A DNA stretch of 64,000 nt from Polytrichum commune (lineage: Eukaryota; Streptophyta; Polytrichopsida; Polytrichales; Polytrichaceae), in NCBI GenBank assembly GCA_950295325.1, contig OX485803.1, positions 42,115,554 through 42,179,553 on the forward strand, given 5' to 3'. The translations under genes were made by a program, and so were the position numbers. The notes below the pieces were generated by a model. That model worked only from the letters and a program-made list of their open reading frames with translations, made no database searches and was not told the origin of the DNA. This document shows positions 22,920 through 34,335 of the stretch, one piece after another (the stretch's first letter is position 1; each line of letters opens with the position of its first letter).

Positions 22920-25115
22920 TAATTCACACCATTGCAGTTCACTTCATTGCAAGTGGAAAGAAAGAAAGCTCCACCAACTTACGGTCTCGTTGACCACTCA
23001 CGGAACACGAGATTTGGGCGAACTAACCCATACACTCGTTCTTTGTTGGATGTCTAAACCCTTGCCTCCAAGGAACTAGTGTACAGGTCGCTTTGTCCTA
23101 GCCTGGAACACGAGTAGGACTAAATCATGGAGAAGGGGAAGTAATATCACCTAGTCTATTGTTTGTATTTGTGTTGTGTTGGCCGTGAGTTTGGAAGCAG
23201 TTGAGCGAGTAAGTAATAAGTCACTTAAAACCTCAAAAACACAACGTTGACGATCTAGCACACAAATACCGGAGTAAGTATGTCGGAGTAAAATTAAAAT
23301 TAGGGAACGATGAACATGGCCTTGTGATATTATGCAATGTGGCAGAGAGAGGTAGTTGGAGTTGTTCTAGCATTAATGCTAGAACCCATGATATGTTGGA
23401 GAGAAATTTGACAACAAGGAGTGAGATCTAAGTTAAGAATATCCGTTCCCTATGGTTTCAGGGTTTAAGAGAAGGAGTAACACTAAGGAGGTCGATATAA
23501 CAGAGTTTGAGAGTGTAATTGGAGGGTTGTGGTGAGGATTGCCACGTGCCTCCACCAATGGCAAATAAACCGAAAACGGGTGAATGACCACGATTGGTGC
23601 ACTAGACTAGAGGTAGAATGATTGTTGTGTGGACCCAAAATGACTAATGGTAAATGTGGTGGTCCTGCAAGGATGCATTGATCGGTGGGGTGCATTGATT
23701 GGGTGGATAGGTGTTGTTTCACACCACTTGCGATCACTTTTGGGTCCCATTGAGTTAACCATTTTGTGGGCATTTGTATGCAGAATAGGATATTATGATG
23801 CTCAATTTACGGAGACTCTACTATACAATTTGGCAGTTTGACTTACTTGCCTCTTTGGGGAAATACAACTTATAAATAACTGGTATAAACTTATGAAACG
23901 ACTTGCATTCCTCGTCGTTTCCTCTACTCCATTTGTGAAGAATATTGCACGTATTTCAAGCCACTCTTTTTGGCTAAATCAACTCATTCTCACCATTTTC
24001 GGTCATTCTATCTTATAACCCGATCCAACAAGGAGGATAATCACCAACGAGTAATAGGATTTTCACATTGACATACTTTTGACTTTCATGTATACAATTT
24101 CATTATGTCCAAATTTATGTATAAATGTAGACTACCATAATACCTAGTTATTGCTAAGAGAACGGGCTCACATTCACATGGGTGCAATAACATCTACATG
24201 TCTTCTTCTTCTTTTCCCCTGTCTGCTGGGAGAAGAAGATGGTGTTCTTATAGTCTTGCCAAACTCACTCTTAAGTCTGGATTTCTCAAGTAACAATGGC
24301 CCTTCAATATTACATGGGTCACCACTTCTAGAAGTATGGAGCCTTTGTAAGTAAATTGGAGACCAACACTCTTTGTGGCACATCTTTATTGTAAGTTCTA
24401 GTTGTTACAAAAATCATGATGACTACAAATAGTGTGATCCACGTTGATTTTCAAGCTATGCCGAATATTATGTTTGCTGCATCGATTGAATTTTTCTAAG
24501 AGCTTGATGTGGGTGAATATTTCACTTTGTGCTACTCTTGGTGAAAGACGACTATTTTTTTGGGTAAGATGTTGGTTAAAAGTCTCAAGGAAGACTAAGA
24601 GAAAGATCCGGGATTTTAGTCACATTGATTTTTCACCCACAATAATAAGGTTATTTAGAGTGGTTTGGACATGTATAACACTAGTACGTGCCCGTGTTGT
24701 CCTAGTCCTTCGCACTTGTGCATATGATGCATCACCTCAATCCCGCCACCCTTTCCGGAACGTTACTTAACCAATACACTAGCAAATTTAGTAAATGCAA
24801 TAAGTAGCTTGTGATGTACCCAATATACCCCCCCCCAAAAAAAATAAAAAAATAAAAAACAACAACAACAACAATCATCCAAGTCGGTGCATAACATTGC
24901 TAAAAGGCGAGGAATCTTGTTCTCTTTTCTAATGTTGGGTACGACCTTCATGCTCTATAGTGTCAAATGAATAATCATCGTTGTTACGTCCTTGTTGAAC
25001 TCAAATTTAGATTGAAAGCTCTAGTATGTCAAGGATCTCATTGTTTTAATCCTAGGCCTACACAATAACTCGGCAGACTGAAGTATGCTACATAGTCAAC
25101 ACTAAATATGTGTTG

Positions 25116-25122
<7 letters not shown>
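22920..25122. other. Spacer, no gene seen
   Basis: Mixed-composition DNA with short frames only. A C-run followed by A-rich simple sequence lies at about 24828-24870. Nothing was recognised. Confidence 0.4.

Positions 25123-25156
<34 letters not shown>
25123..25156. repeat. (GT)n microsatellite
   Basis: An uninterrupted GT dinucleotide run directly follows a short TA stretch. Likely length-polymorphic. Confidence 0.9.
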
Positions 25157-25157
<1 letters not shown>

Positions 25158-25292
25158 CTCTCCACTCCACCTGTAATTGTTTTCACTCTATTTAAACTCC
25201 TATCATAAGGTCATTAGGATTGATGATGTCTTGGTGGACTTCATAAACTTAAGGCTGAGCTAGATGAAGGGTCCCTTCAATCGTGTAGCTTA

Positions 25293-25651
25293 GAGCATCC
25301 TCAGCCCACACAAGGTACTCGCTCCCGGCATCAAAGTTTGCAGGGAGCCCGGCGAATGGGAGGGAGGAAGAGGCGGGAGGGGGGTCCAGCCCTGCGCCCG
25401 GCAAGCGCCCCCGGCACACAAGCTTCTACACAAGCTTCGCTCCTCCTCATGCCATGGTGGCCTCTGCCAATACAGTAGCGGGAGGACAAATTCTCACTGC
25501 AAACTCGAAAAAAATGCTGAGAGCGGGAGTACTTTTGACGGGACCCGCTCCATAATGGGACGGGTAGCGAGGCCGTTGGCCCGAACCCTGGGCACCCTAA
25601 TCCCGGCAGTTACCATTGCCGGGAGAACACCATGTCCGACTGAGGATGCTC
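25293..25651 (+). mobile_element. PIF/Harbinger-type MITE with GAGCATCC termini, copy 1
   Basis: TIRs GAGCATCCTCAG / CTGAGGATGCTC are flanked by TTA on both sides (25290-25292, 25652-25654). The 359 bp interior is GC-rich (GGGAGGGAGGAAGAGGCGGG), unlike its AT-rich surroundings. It shares TIR and TSD type with 40745-41161. Non-coding. Confidence 0.7.
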
Positions 25652-25805
25652 TTAGGTATATTACTTGGAACATGCCCTCACAACAAAACACAATAACTGA
25701 TTGAATCGCGTTTAATATTTTAAGTTTATTGATGATAGTCGTGAGTGAGTGAGGGAGACTCTCTTATTCGGAACCATTGATCGGAGTCCAGTCCTTGTGA
25801 TCAGC

Positions 25806-26030
25806 GATAGGGGAGATTTAATGGGCATAATCGGTTGACATCCTAGTGTTTGCAAGTCCAACCTGCAAGGCTGCATGTTGGCATCCTTCGGTTTTTCTAT
25901 ATTAATTTGAGGTGTATTCCATAAATTCCTCTAAGTGATCGGTAATTCTCCTGAAGTCTTGAACTTCACCCGGTTATTTCTCAAAGTGAACCGGTTCATT
26001 TGTAACTAACTGTCGGTTCTCCCCGACCAT
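25806..26030 (+). mobile_element. M2-family MITE copy
   Basis: Collinear with 10044-10245: 'ggggagattta', 'cctagtgtttgcaagtccaacc', 'ataaattcctctaa', ending 'cggttctccccgaccat'. Confidence 0.55.
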
Positions 26031-26340
26031 TGCTTGTGATTCTTTTGGGTCCAAATTGTTTAATGCCGCCCAAACTGATTCTTGCCGTAGTTCAGACTCC
26101 AAATGGATTCTTTCCACATTTGCAGAGGGCACATAACCTCACCACGGGGCACTGTGAAGACACTCAAGTCTAACCATTGACTTTGTTTAAGATTCCAACT
26201 ACGAAAATGAATTGCAGGTGTATGTTTGGTAGCATTTACCAACTTACCAAGGGGAAGGGTGAAAATGCTCATTGTTGTGTAGGGTCCGGGGATTTTTTTG
26301 TATTGACACCTAATTCATGATCAAAGACGTTGACTTGATG

Positions 26341-26630
26341 TGCATAACGTTCTTCAAATCACACGTTTTGTTCAAACCTAGTAACTAAGGTGGTCACGGG
26401 TATAAGTGTAGTATGGGTGGAAAGGTAACTGGCAACTGTAAGTTAGTTTGGGTGGAAAGGCCACTGACTCCCCCATTACCCAAATATGCATAACGTTCTT
26501 CAAATCACACGTTTTGTTCAAATCTAGTAACTAAGGTGGTCACGGTATAAGTGTATCATGGGTGGAAAGGTAACCGGCAATTGTAAGTTAGTTTGGGTGG
26601 AAAGGCCACTGACTCCCCATTACCCAAATG
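26341..26630. repeat. 146 bp tandem duplication (two copies)
   Basis: 'tgcataacgttcttcaaatc' starts at 26341 and again at 26487. The copies stay aligned to 'ccattacccaaat' at each end with few differences, so the duplication is fairly recent. Confidence 0.85.
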
Positions 26631-27719
26631 TCGCATGGGTGGAGCCGGGCGATAGGCTAGGCATGTCAATCTCCCCACGCGCTTAGGTAGCAACAAACTC
26701 ATAATCAGTTTGAATGACGGGGGAGATATGGATTATGGACAAGACACATGAATACTATGTGGAATAATGTGGGCCCCATATAACAATCATATGCATCACA
26801 TTAATCTAATGTTGAGATTAAGTAAGTTAGGGTGATATGGCAATGACTTTATGGGGGTAGTTTTTCATTGTATGATCCATGGTAGGTGTTGTGGAACGAA
26901 ATCCAAATTGCAAAGACATATATTTTCCACACTCTTCATCATCAAGCCATGTAAATGATCTTACAGTTTGATTGTGTGGCAACCACCTAGAGAAGGTGGC
27001 ACAAGACACTTGCCGCTACATGACTAGTCACGTAGGTCACTCAAATCAACATGGCACATCGACTTTAGCCTAGAAAGTCATTGTAGCGTTACAATTCAAC
27101 GGCTTCAAGCCTCCATTAAGCCCAAGAGCCATCAAAGGACATCAAGTTTAACGGAGTCAACATGCCTCTCCTTTTTCAAATATAAGTTGAATGTTGAGGG
27201 TGACAATAATATTTATTGGTTTGTGCTTGCATGTTCTTTGTTTTTTTTTTGTCACAAAGGATTAGGGTTACCTCATATAACAATGTCATGGGTTCATGGC
27301 TTAGCTCATTCCATGAGGTAAGCTGATCATTTGGTTATTTATCTTAAAACGAGCATCTGTACTTGAGTGGTGGTGTGTGGTTAGGCGTGGATCTAAAAAT
27401 GGATTTAAAAAAATACATGTTTTAAAAAATAGATTGGGTAAATACTTAAAAATTGTTTAGCAATCTAAGCTCAATAATTAACATAATTTAAAGGGGGGAA
27501 GAGAGACTACATGATCATCAATTTGACAATGAACAAGATATTCATATATTGCATCCCAAAACAATGAGGGAACATTGGCATCTTGCACTAATGGCTTGTG
27601 TTCACATCCCATGTGAAGCATCAGGATTGGAGCCAATGCTCTAAACTAATGAGTGAAGATAACACATGTTCATAAGACTTCAGCTCAAACATGAAAATGG
27701 CTTAAGATCACGACATCGG
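26631..27719. other. Spacer, no gene seen
   Basis: AT-rich DNA; 27340-27560 shows weak similarity to the R1-related repeats. No coding frame with a recognisable motif. Confidence 0.4.
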
Positions 27720-28063
27720 AAAGGTCATTTGAGTGTTGTTTGATTTGTTTTTCATTTCATCCAACTTCTACCTATTAGATTCACACAACAAAACTTGCCT
27801 TGCATCAGTGAATCTACGATGAACCATGAACCCCTTTTATTCAATTCACGCTTCTCATAAACACATCGTAGTCAATTCCTCAACTGAATACATAGGTCCT
27901 CCCACTGATGTTCACCAGTGGCTGTGGAGTCATGAATAAAATTCGAAGATATAGTCCAATCCCTTTTCGGCATGTGTCGCGAGGTCGGTCCTTCGATCCT
28001 CACCTAACCACACACCGATCGAAGACAAGTGTCCGATCGAGAAGAGTAACCGAATAACACCCG
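27720..28063 (-). repeat. R1-family dispersed repeat, minus-strand copy
   Basis: The reverse complement begins 'gggtgttattcggttactcttctc' and contains 'tgtggttaggtgaggatc' and 'aaaagggattggacta', matching the 7978-8319 copy in order. It ends in a degraded inverted terminus near 27720. Confidence 0.55.
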
Positions 28064-28576
28064 CATGTGGTAGACTTTTACATGATTGAAACTCCAAAGG
28101 CAAAAAATCCAATGGCATAAGCTTATATTCATGACAAAAACTGCCAGAATGCGGGTCCTGGAGAATAGGCATGGAGCCACTAACATAGACTTTCTACGAT
28201 TCAAGCCACCGTGTCATGCATCATAGATAGGTGGCTATGGATGCACTTTAGCTCCAGATAAGATAGGCTCCACACCCTCCCACGTCTATAAAAAAAAGGA
28301 TATCATGAGTCATCTACTCTGAAGATGGTAACTATAATGGGCAAATCTAGTATGTCTCGTGGGTGGTGTGAACTTCGCTTGCGTTGACTGTAGGGTCCAC
28401 AACCAAAGAAACTCCAAACTTGAGCGATCTTGTCGGTCAAGAACAAAAAACTTGCCAAAAGATAGGGGGGGGGGGGTTGCTTTTTGAACAATATGTATGT
28501 TGGCCTACGACATTCAATCCATCCTTTTGTATTCGATGATTGCATCACATCATGAAATGGTGCAACTGCAGACCTA

Positions 28577-28920
28577 CAGTCTACCCTCTATAAATGTTAA
28601 CCCTCGGGAGTGGATCAAAGTTAACATTTCTAGAGGTGTTAACAGTTAACAATTATAAAAATACTTTTTTGAGCAATATACAAATCTTAACAGGATGTAG
28701 AGAGAGGAATGTAACTGGATGTGTAGTTTTTATCATCCATATTATGGTTGTATTTCATTCGTTAACATTTATAGAGTCAAATTTACAAAGAAGGGAGTAC
28801 CATTTTGTTAACAGTTAACACGATTAACATTTATAGTGTGCAATATGTGGGGAGTAGAAGAAAGTTAACATTTAGAGAGGGTTAACACTTATAGGTGTAA
28901 CATTTATAGAGGGTGGATTG
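28577..28920. mobile_element. pogo/Tc1-mariner-type MITE
   Basis: 344 bp. Left end CAGTCTACCCTCTATAAATG; the right end is its near-perfect inverted complement (CATTTATAGAGGGTGGATTG). It is flanked by TA (28575-28576, 28921-28922). The interior has several GTTAAC and 'aacagttaac' palindromes. CA(G)T-type termini with a TA target fit pogo-like elements. No transposase. Confidence 0.7.
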
Positions 28921-28922
28921 TA

Positions 28923-30154
28923 CATTGTTCATGATATTTGGTGTCACAAATTGTATGAAGTTACCCAATGCTATACTTCTTTGGGCTAAGAATGTAAGCG
29001 TTTAGCAAGGAAAGTCATTTATGTTGAATAATCACGTATGTACGACCTATTTAAGATTTGTTGTTGGCAAAAAAAAGCCCAAGAGATGGGATGTACAGTA
29101 AGAAGCTATAGAATTGCGCAGTTCCAAGTGGTAGGTGACACAAAGTACCATAAATGTGTGTGGTGATTTTGTGTTACTGTTCCTCCTCCTTCCTAACCCT
29201 CGTCATCCTTTAGCACAATCCAATGAAAACTTAGTGAACAACAACCATGGAAGCCAACACACAAATGAACTCTTGCAAACATGAAATAGATCTTCTAAAA
29301 CCATGTCCACACAAGGGTCAAGCCTTGGTCTTTGATAGTAGGAGAAGTCCTTCTTGGTAGGGAAAGTGCATCTCTTTCCAAGTTTGCTTTTATTAGTAAG
29401 GATTTTATGTCCTACTCATAATAACTTGAATGGATGTAACAAAATGTAGATTCACAAATGCATACAAGACAAAAACTTCTATCAAAATGGACACTCCCAC
29501 TAGTGCGTGTCAGTCAATGATCCTAGTGTGGGCATGGTATAAGTCACCATCTAAGGCTTTCACCCTCATGAAATGACACCTACAATAATATTAATAGGAT
29601 CCACACCATCACATACTTAGGTTCATGACTGGGCCCTTGTTGATTGCACATGCAAACAACAATGATTATCCCAAATTGTGTCTTACTATTTGAAGTTCCA
29701 AAGTGCTATAACTATTTAATGAGAATGTGAAATTTTACCATGCAAAATCATCTATGTGCTGTAATGTCCGAACAACCTAGAGAACTTTCCTTAGTAAAAA
29801 TTGAACTCCTGAGTAAGGCATTATTGCATTGCGTAATTCCGAGTAGTAACACGCATTGATCGAGATAATCAGTGAAGTATCTTTTCATGGTAACTCATCT
29901 CAACAGAAAGAAAACAAAAGAAAATGAAAGAAAAAAAGACATGGAGGACATGCGGCCACTGTGTGCTTGCAGATGCAGACAATGGTTTTGCAAGCTAAAG
30001 CTTAGAACTTAAAAGCGATAATTTAACAATCATAATATATGATGGGAGGCTGTCCTAAACGGAACACTGTATCTATATAAGAAGGCTCATTAACACTCCA
30101 AAGGTGACCGTGTTGTGGTTGTGGTTTAGGTGTGCTTACCTTACTTTAAAGTAT
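28923..30154. other. Spacer, no gene seen
   Basis: AT-rich DNA without a coding frame of note. Two short stretches (28950-29010, 29080-29170) resemble parts of 17820-17960 in word content only. Confidence 0.35.
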
Positions 30155-30469
30155 GCATGTGTTATTCAATTACTTCCTTGATCAAACACATGTAATTGAT
30201 TATATAGTTTGATTGAACGAGGGTCAAAGAACAAACACTTTATAGACACACGTCTAATAGACATTGGACTACATCTTCTCCTTTCATCAATGAACATAAT
30301 TAGGAAGACCTATACAATCAGTTTAGAAACCAACAAACATATGCTTCCAACAGCCAATTTTCGACACGATAGAGTTCATGTCTCATCATAGATTTGCTAA
30401 TGCAACACAAACATCGATATGATCAATAGAGGGTGGAGAACAAGAGATGTGAACCAAATTACACCCACA
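30155..30469 (+). repeat. R1-family dispersed repeat copy
   Basis: Starts 'atgtgttattcaattacttc', contains 'gggtcaaagaacaaacact' and 'gacattggactacatcttc', and ends 'ccaaattacacccac', the inverted form of its start. Diverged but collinear with 7978-8319. Confidence 0.5.
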
Positions 30470-32125
30470 ATGAAAGCGAAGGGCTCTTATTCACGTCGGT
30501 GATAGAATCACCCATGCTAATTTTCCTCTTCTTTCTGGCCGTGCACTCCCATTATCGAGGTGTCAAAGTGTCATTGTACATTTGCATACGGACAACTATG
30601 AATCTCTGGCCTGTGAGCTGGGCTCCTGTGACCATCATATTATAAGCCCTGTGTTCTGCATGCATCTGACAAGTTGGGTTTGGGCTGGGTACTTATTATA
30701 AGTCCATTTGTTCATAAGTCCAGTCCATTTGGCATGAGCCAACTTTTTATTGGCTATGTCCTGAGGGAAGAGACCTAGGGGTGGATTCTGAAATGGGCCA
30801 AAGTTTGGAAACCAACTGGAACTGGTCATATATGTGTTATGCTTTTATGGTGTAAGTAACTCGCTCTTCGAACGGAGTTCAGTCGTAAGTTAAGTGGGTG
30901 TTGATCTAAAGTGGTCTTTGAAATGAGCCAAAGTTTGGCCTAGGTTGGACAACTTACCTGAATTAGCCACGCGTGCACAATAAGAATAGGGTAGAGCACT
31001 CTTGTGACCAGTTGCTTGCTTTTTATTCGAGCACGTGGCTACATGTCCTTGTTGGATCTTTTGTTTCTCATTTGGAAAACAGAGAGGTGGTTACAATGAA
31101 AATGAAGTTCGATGTAAATTTTACGGGTCTGGTAAACAAATACCCGACCCAACCATTAGAATGGGTTGCCATTACAATAGTTTACTAGCTTCTTTGTTTT
31201 GTATATATTTGTCTTAAACAATCATGTCAACTTGGCTACCGGCACTTCACCTCGCTACAATGTGCACCTCTCATCCGTCCATGTTAAGAACACTCCCGTG
31301 ATAATAGTGAAGTCATTTTTGTGTCCTATTTGACCAATTGTGGATTCTTTGAAACTAACCCCATGTCAAAAAAAAGTAACCTTCGACTTACATAATATTT
31401 TGGAGCGGTTTTATTGGATGAATGAGAGGTGGCTTTTCAGTTCGCAACATCCATGTGAACTCCATCCTTTGTGGATGAAAGGGTTATAGTACACATCCCC
31501 CACAAGTTGAACGTTGATTTATTCCAATTACATTCCACTACATTGATACGGGTATTTGATGCATATTCCAAAGTCAAATAGTCTTAAATAGACATTAAAA
31601 GATATAAAACAACTCTTTACATTTTCACCTTAATAATGGTTGAGTTTACATAGACACCATGTCACAATTTGTCAAGAGGAAATCATCACATATGAGCATA
31701 CCTCTCATCCATCCAACATTAAAAAAAAACCCCGTGACCCCCCTCCTCTGTAAGTTTGTGGCTTAGATCCATCTTTGATGATTTCAACTAAATTAACACA
31801 AAGTCTCCAAAACATGACATTATCTAGCTAAATTAGCCCGCTCCTCAGCTACAAAATATTGTGGGCCCATTCCATGTTGAATGAAATATTGGTGCAAACG
31901 GGGGTTGGGTTAAAACATTGCCTTGAACAAGTTGTGACTTTCGTAACCAATCTTCATACATATTAATCAAATTGGACATATATATATATTTCGAAGGCAG
32001 CTACCACGATCTATTATATCTAACAATTGTAGCTGCCATGACTAGTAATAGCCCGTCATGAACCCAACTTACCCCACTAATCCTACCCCATTACCAAGCT
32101 TAATCCGACAACCTCTACAATAAAT
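30470..32125. other. Spacer, no gene seen
   Basis: Contains copies of the GGATGAATGAGAGGT motif at 31413-31430 (+) and 31691-31717 (-), and repeated 'gggccaaagtttgg'-type phrases at 30790-30940. No gene was recognised. Confidence 0.4.
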
Positions 32126-32201
32126 CTTTGCCCGAGGCCCTTCCAAATGGCAAAGGAACATTTGGAACATTCCAAACCATTTGGAAGGGCCTCGGGCAAA
32201 G
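32126..32201. repeat. Perfect 25 bp inverted repeat (hairpin), 26 bp loop
   Basis: CTTTGCCCGAGGCCCTTCCAAATGG (32126-32150) is exactly reversed and complemented at 32177-32201. Both arms lie in a GC-richer patch, and the word 'caaaggaaca' follows the left arm and overlaps the end of the right one. It may be a small RNA-type fold-back or an inverted duplication scar. Confidence 0.8.
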
Positions 32202-33067
32202 GAACATCCTCCCCCGCGGTCATGGAACATGCCATGCGGTTTGACAAAAACCCAAGTGGTATGAAACGGGACAGTAAGTGGGCCATTGGAGGTGAAGTTA
32301 CCGGGTCCCAAGTTTTCAAACTCCATACATACAGTAGCAAGCAGTCCCCACCTATAAGCAACGCAACGGTAATTGGAGTTGACATTGAAGAATCCTCCCT
32401 GCATCGTTCTTGAAAAACCTTGGCAAATACCTGGACCCACCCAACTCAACAAGGAGGTTGAAGAATGGAATGAGTAGTTTGGACGTCAAATAAACTAACC
32501 TCTAAACTTCATGTCATTTAATGGCCCTTTATGTTGGATGAATGAGAGGTATGCTCGTAATGCGACAATTCCCTCTCACCATGGCCAATGACTCGAGGTA
32601 CATACACTCGTACACAATAGTATCGGCGCGACAATTGGTTCACTTGCAAAACACTTAACTTGCCCGCCGTTGACTTGGAATCGTGGGGGAGTGGTCCTCT
32701 TTCGAGTGACATGTGGCTCACATATAAGGTAAGCTAAGCTAAACTAAGCTAGCCAAGGTCTGGTACTATTGTACAACCCTGTTACATGTGCACATTGTGC
32801 TTGGGTTCGCTAAGAGAATGGCAGGAGACACACATGTGAGCCATTAAATCTTGTTGTGGTCAGAGAAATGAAGATATGCATAATGATACAATTTGTAAGT
32901 ATGTACTATGTTAAGAGGCACTTTAGATGGGGTTCCAACAACATGGAGCAAACCCTATTGGCCGAGAGGTATAAATTGGACTAAAGTCCTTTAGATGAGG
33001 GTTCAAGACTAAGAAAAGGCAAAGTGAGGTGTCTTGTGCATGGCATAAGTTTGGAGGGAAACACTAA
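32202..33067. other. Spacer, no gene seen
   Basis: One GTTGGATGAATGAGAGGT copy lies at 32533-32579. A 127-codon minus frame at 32069-32452 overlaps the hairpin and has no recognisable domain. Confidence 0.4.
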
Positions 33068-33600
33068 GGGCCGCTTTACACCTAGAGGCCGGGCCAATTT
33101 CCCTTGAGGCCGACCGCACAAAATTTCAGCCTTTTTTGGGTTGGAGGCCGGCCTCTACTACACATTATAATAAGATCATACTGGGGGCCAATTTTCCCAT
33201 ATGTAAAGGCCCTCGGGCCAAGAAGCCAAGCTGATTCAAAAAAATTAGCCTAATCCAACGGATGTAGCATAATCTAAGATAGAGCCTTTAGATTCCACAT
33301 AATCCAATGGATCTAGTTCACTTAAAAAAATTATACTTTATTTAAGAAGATTTTTTTAGTGGAATATGACATTGGCCTCTAGGCCAAGAATTGGCCTTCC
33401 ATTTTGGGTGCACCCAATTCAACGAGCTCGGGCCGTGTCATAACATACATTTTTTAATTTAAAAAATCATACCACCAAATCGGCCCAGCCTCTAGATGTA
33501 AAGGGGTTGGGGCCGATTTGAGCCTTTTGACCAATCACAAATGAGGATTTCAAGCCTCTTACACAACGAATTGGCCCGGCCTCTAAGTGTAAAGCGGCCC
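33068..33600. mobile_element. PIF/Harbinger-type MITE with GGGCCGCTTTACAC termini
   Basis: 533 bp between TIRs GGGCCGCTTTACACCTAGAG / CTAAGTGTAAAGCGGCCC, flanked by TAA (33065-33067, 33601-33603). The terminal pattern GGGCCRCTTYACAC is shared with the 6139-6623 MITE, suggesting one superfamily lineage. The interior holds several GGCCTCTAGG-like words in both orientations. Confidence 0.75.
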
Positions 33601-33649
33601 TAAGAGTTCGAATCAAGGAATGAAGCTCAGAGGAGAGCTCAACATGTAG

Positions 33650-33852
33650 TGTCCGGGGAGATTCTTGGACATGATCGGTTGAGATCCTAGTGTCTCCAAG
33701 TCCGACTAGTTACAATACCATTTTTTTTGGTTTCCTTTCTATAAATTCCTCTAAAATGATTGGTTATTTTCCTAAAAGTCTTGAACTTGAATGGGGTATT
33801 TCTCAAACTGAATTGGTACATCTATAACTAAGTAGTCGGTTCTCCATGTTCA
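33650..33852 (+). mobile_element. M2-family MITE copy
   Basis: Collinear with 10044-10245: 'gtccggggagattcttgg', 'cctagtgtctccaagtcc', 'ataaattcctctaaaatgat', ending 'cggttctccatgttcat'. Confidence 0.5.
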
Positions 33853-34002
33853 TTGAACCCATGTGTTGGAGAACAACTTGAAAGATAAGATGCAAGACAA
33901 AAAAAAATTCGGTTCAAGGGTTCAATTTGCCTCAAATTGCTTTCAAACTGCTCCCTATGTTCTTGGATTATGGACCTCCATCTAAAGCGCCCCTAATGCA
34001 TG

Positions 34003-34335
34003 TGGATGTTATGTGGTTCGTTTTTTTTTTTATGTTCTCCAACTTCTACCGATCAAATTTACACAACAAAACTCATGTTGCATTTGCAAATCTATAATGA
34101 AACATTTGCAAAACTTGGATTGAGAATCGAACCTCCCCTAATTTAGTTATGGTTATCAGAAGTGCATGTTTGTTGATTTCTTAACTAGATATCACATGTC
34201 CTCCCAATTGTGTTCAATATCGAGTGTAGAGTAGATTTGAAAGTGTGGTCCAGTTTCTTCTAAACATGTGTCTTTATGATGTTTGCTCTTTGATCCTCAC
34301 TCAGCAACATATCAATTAAATCTAGGGGGTCTGAT
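34003..34335 (-). repeat. R1-family dispersed repeat, minus-strand copy
   Basis: The reverse complement contains 'tgaggatcaaagagcaaac', 'aaagacacatgtttagaag' and 'aaactggacca', in the order seen at 7978-8319. Ends are diverged. Confidence 0.45.

Noticed and set aside
24828-24870. Poly-A tail of a retroposed gene
   Set aside because: The C-run and A/CAA simple sequence are not attached to any recognisable gene body or target duplication.
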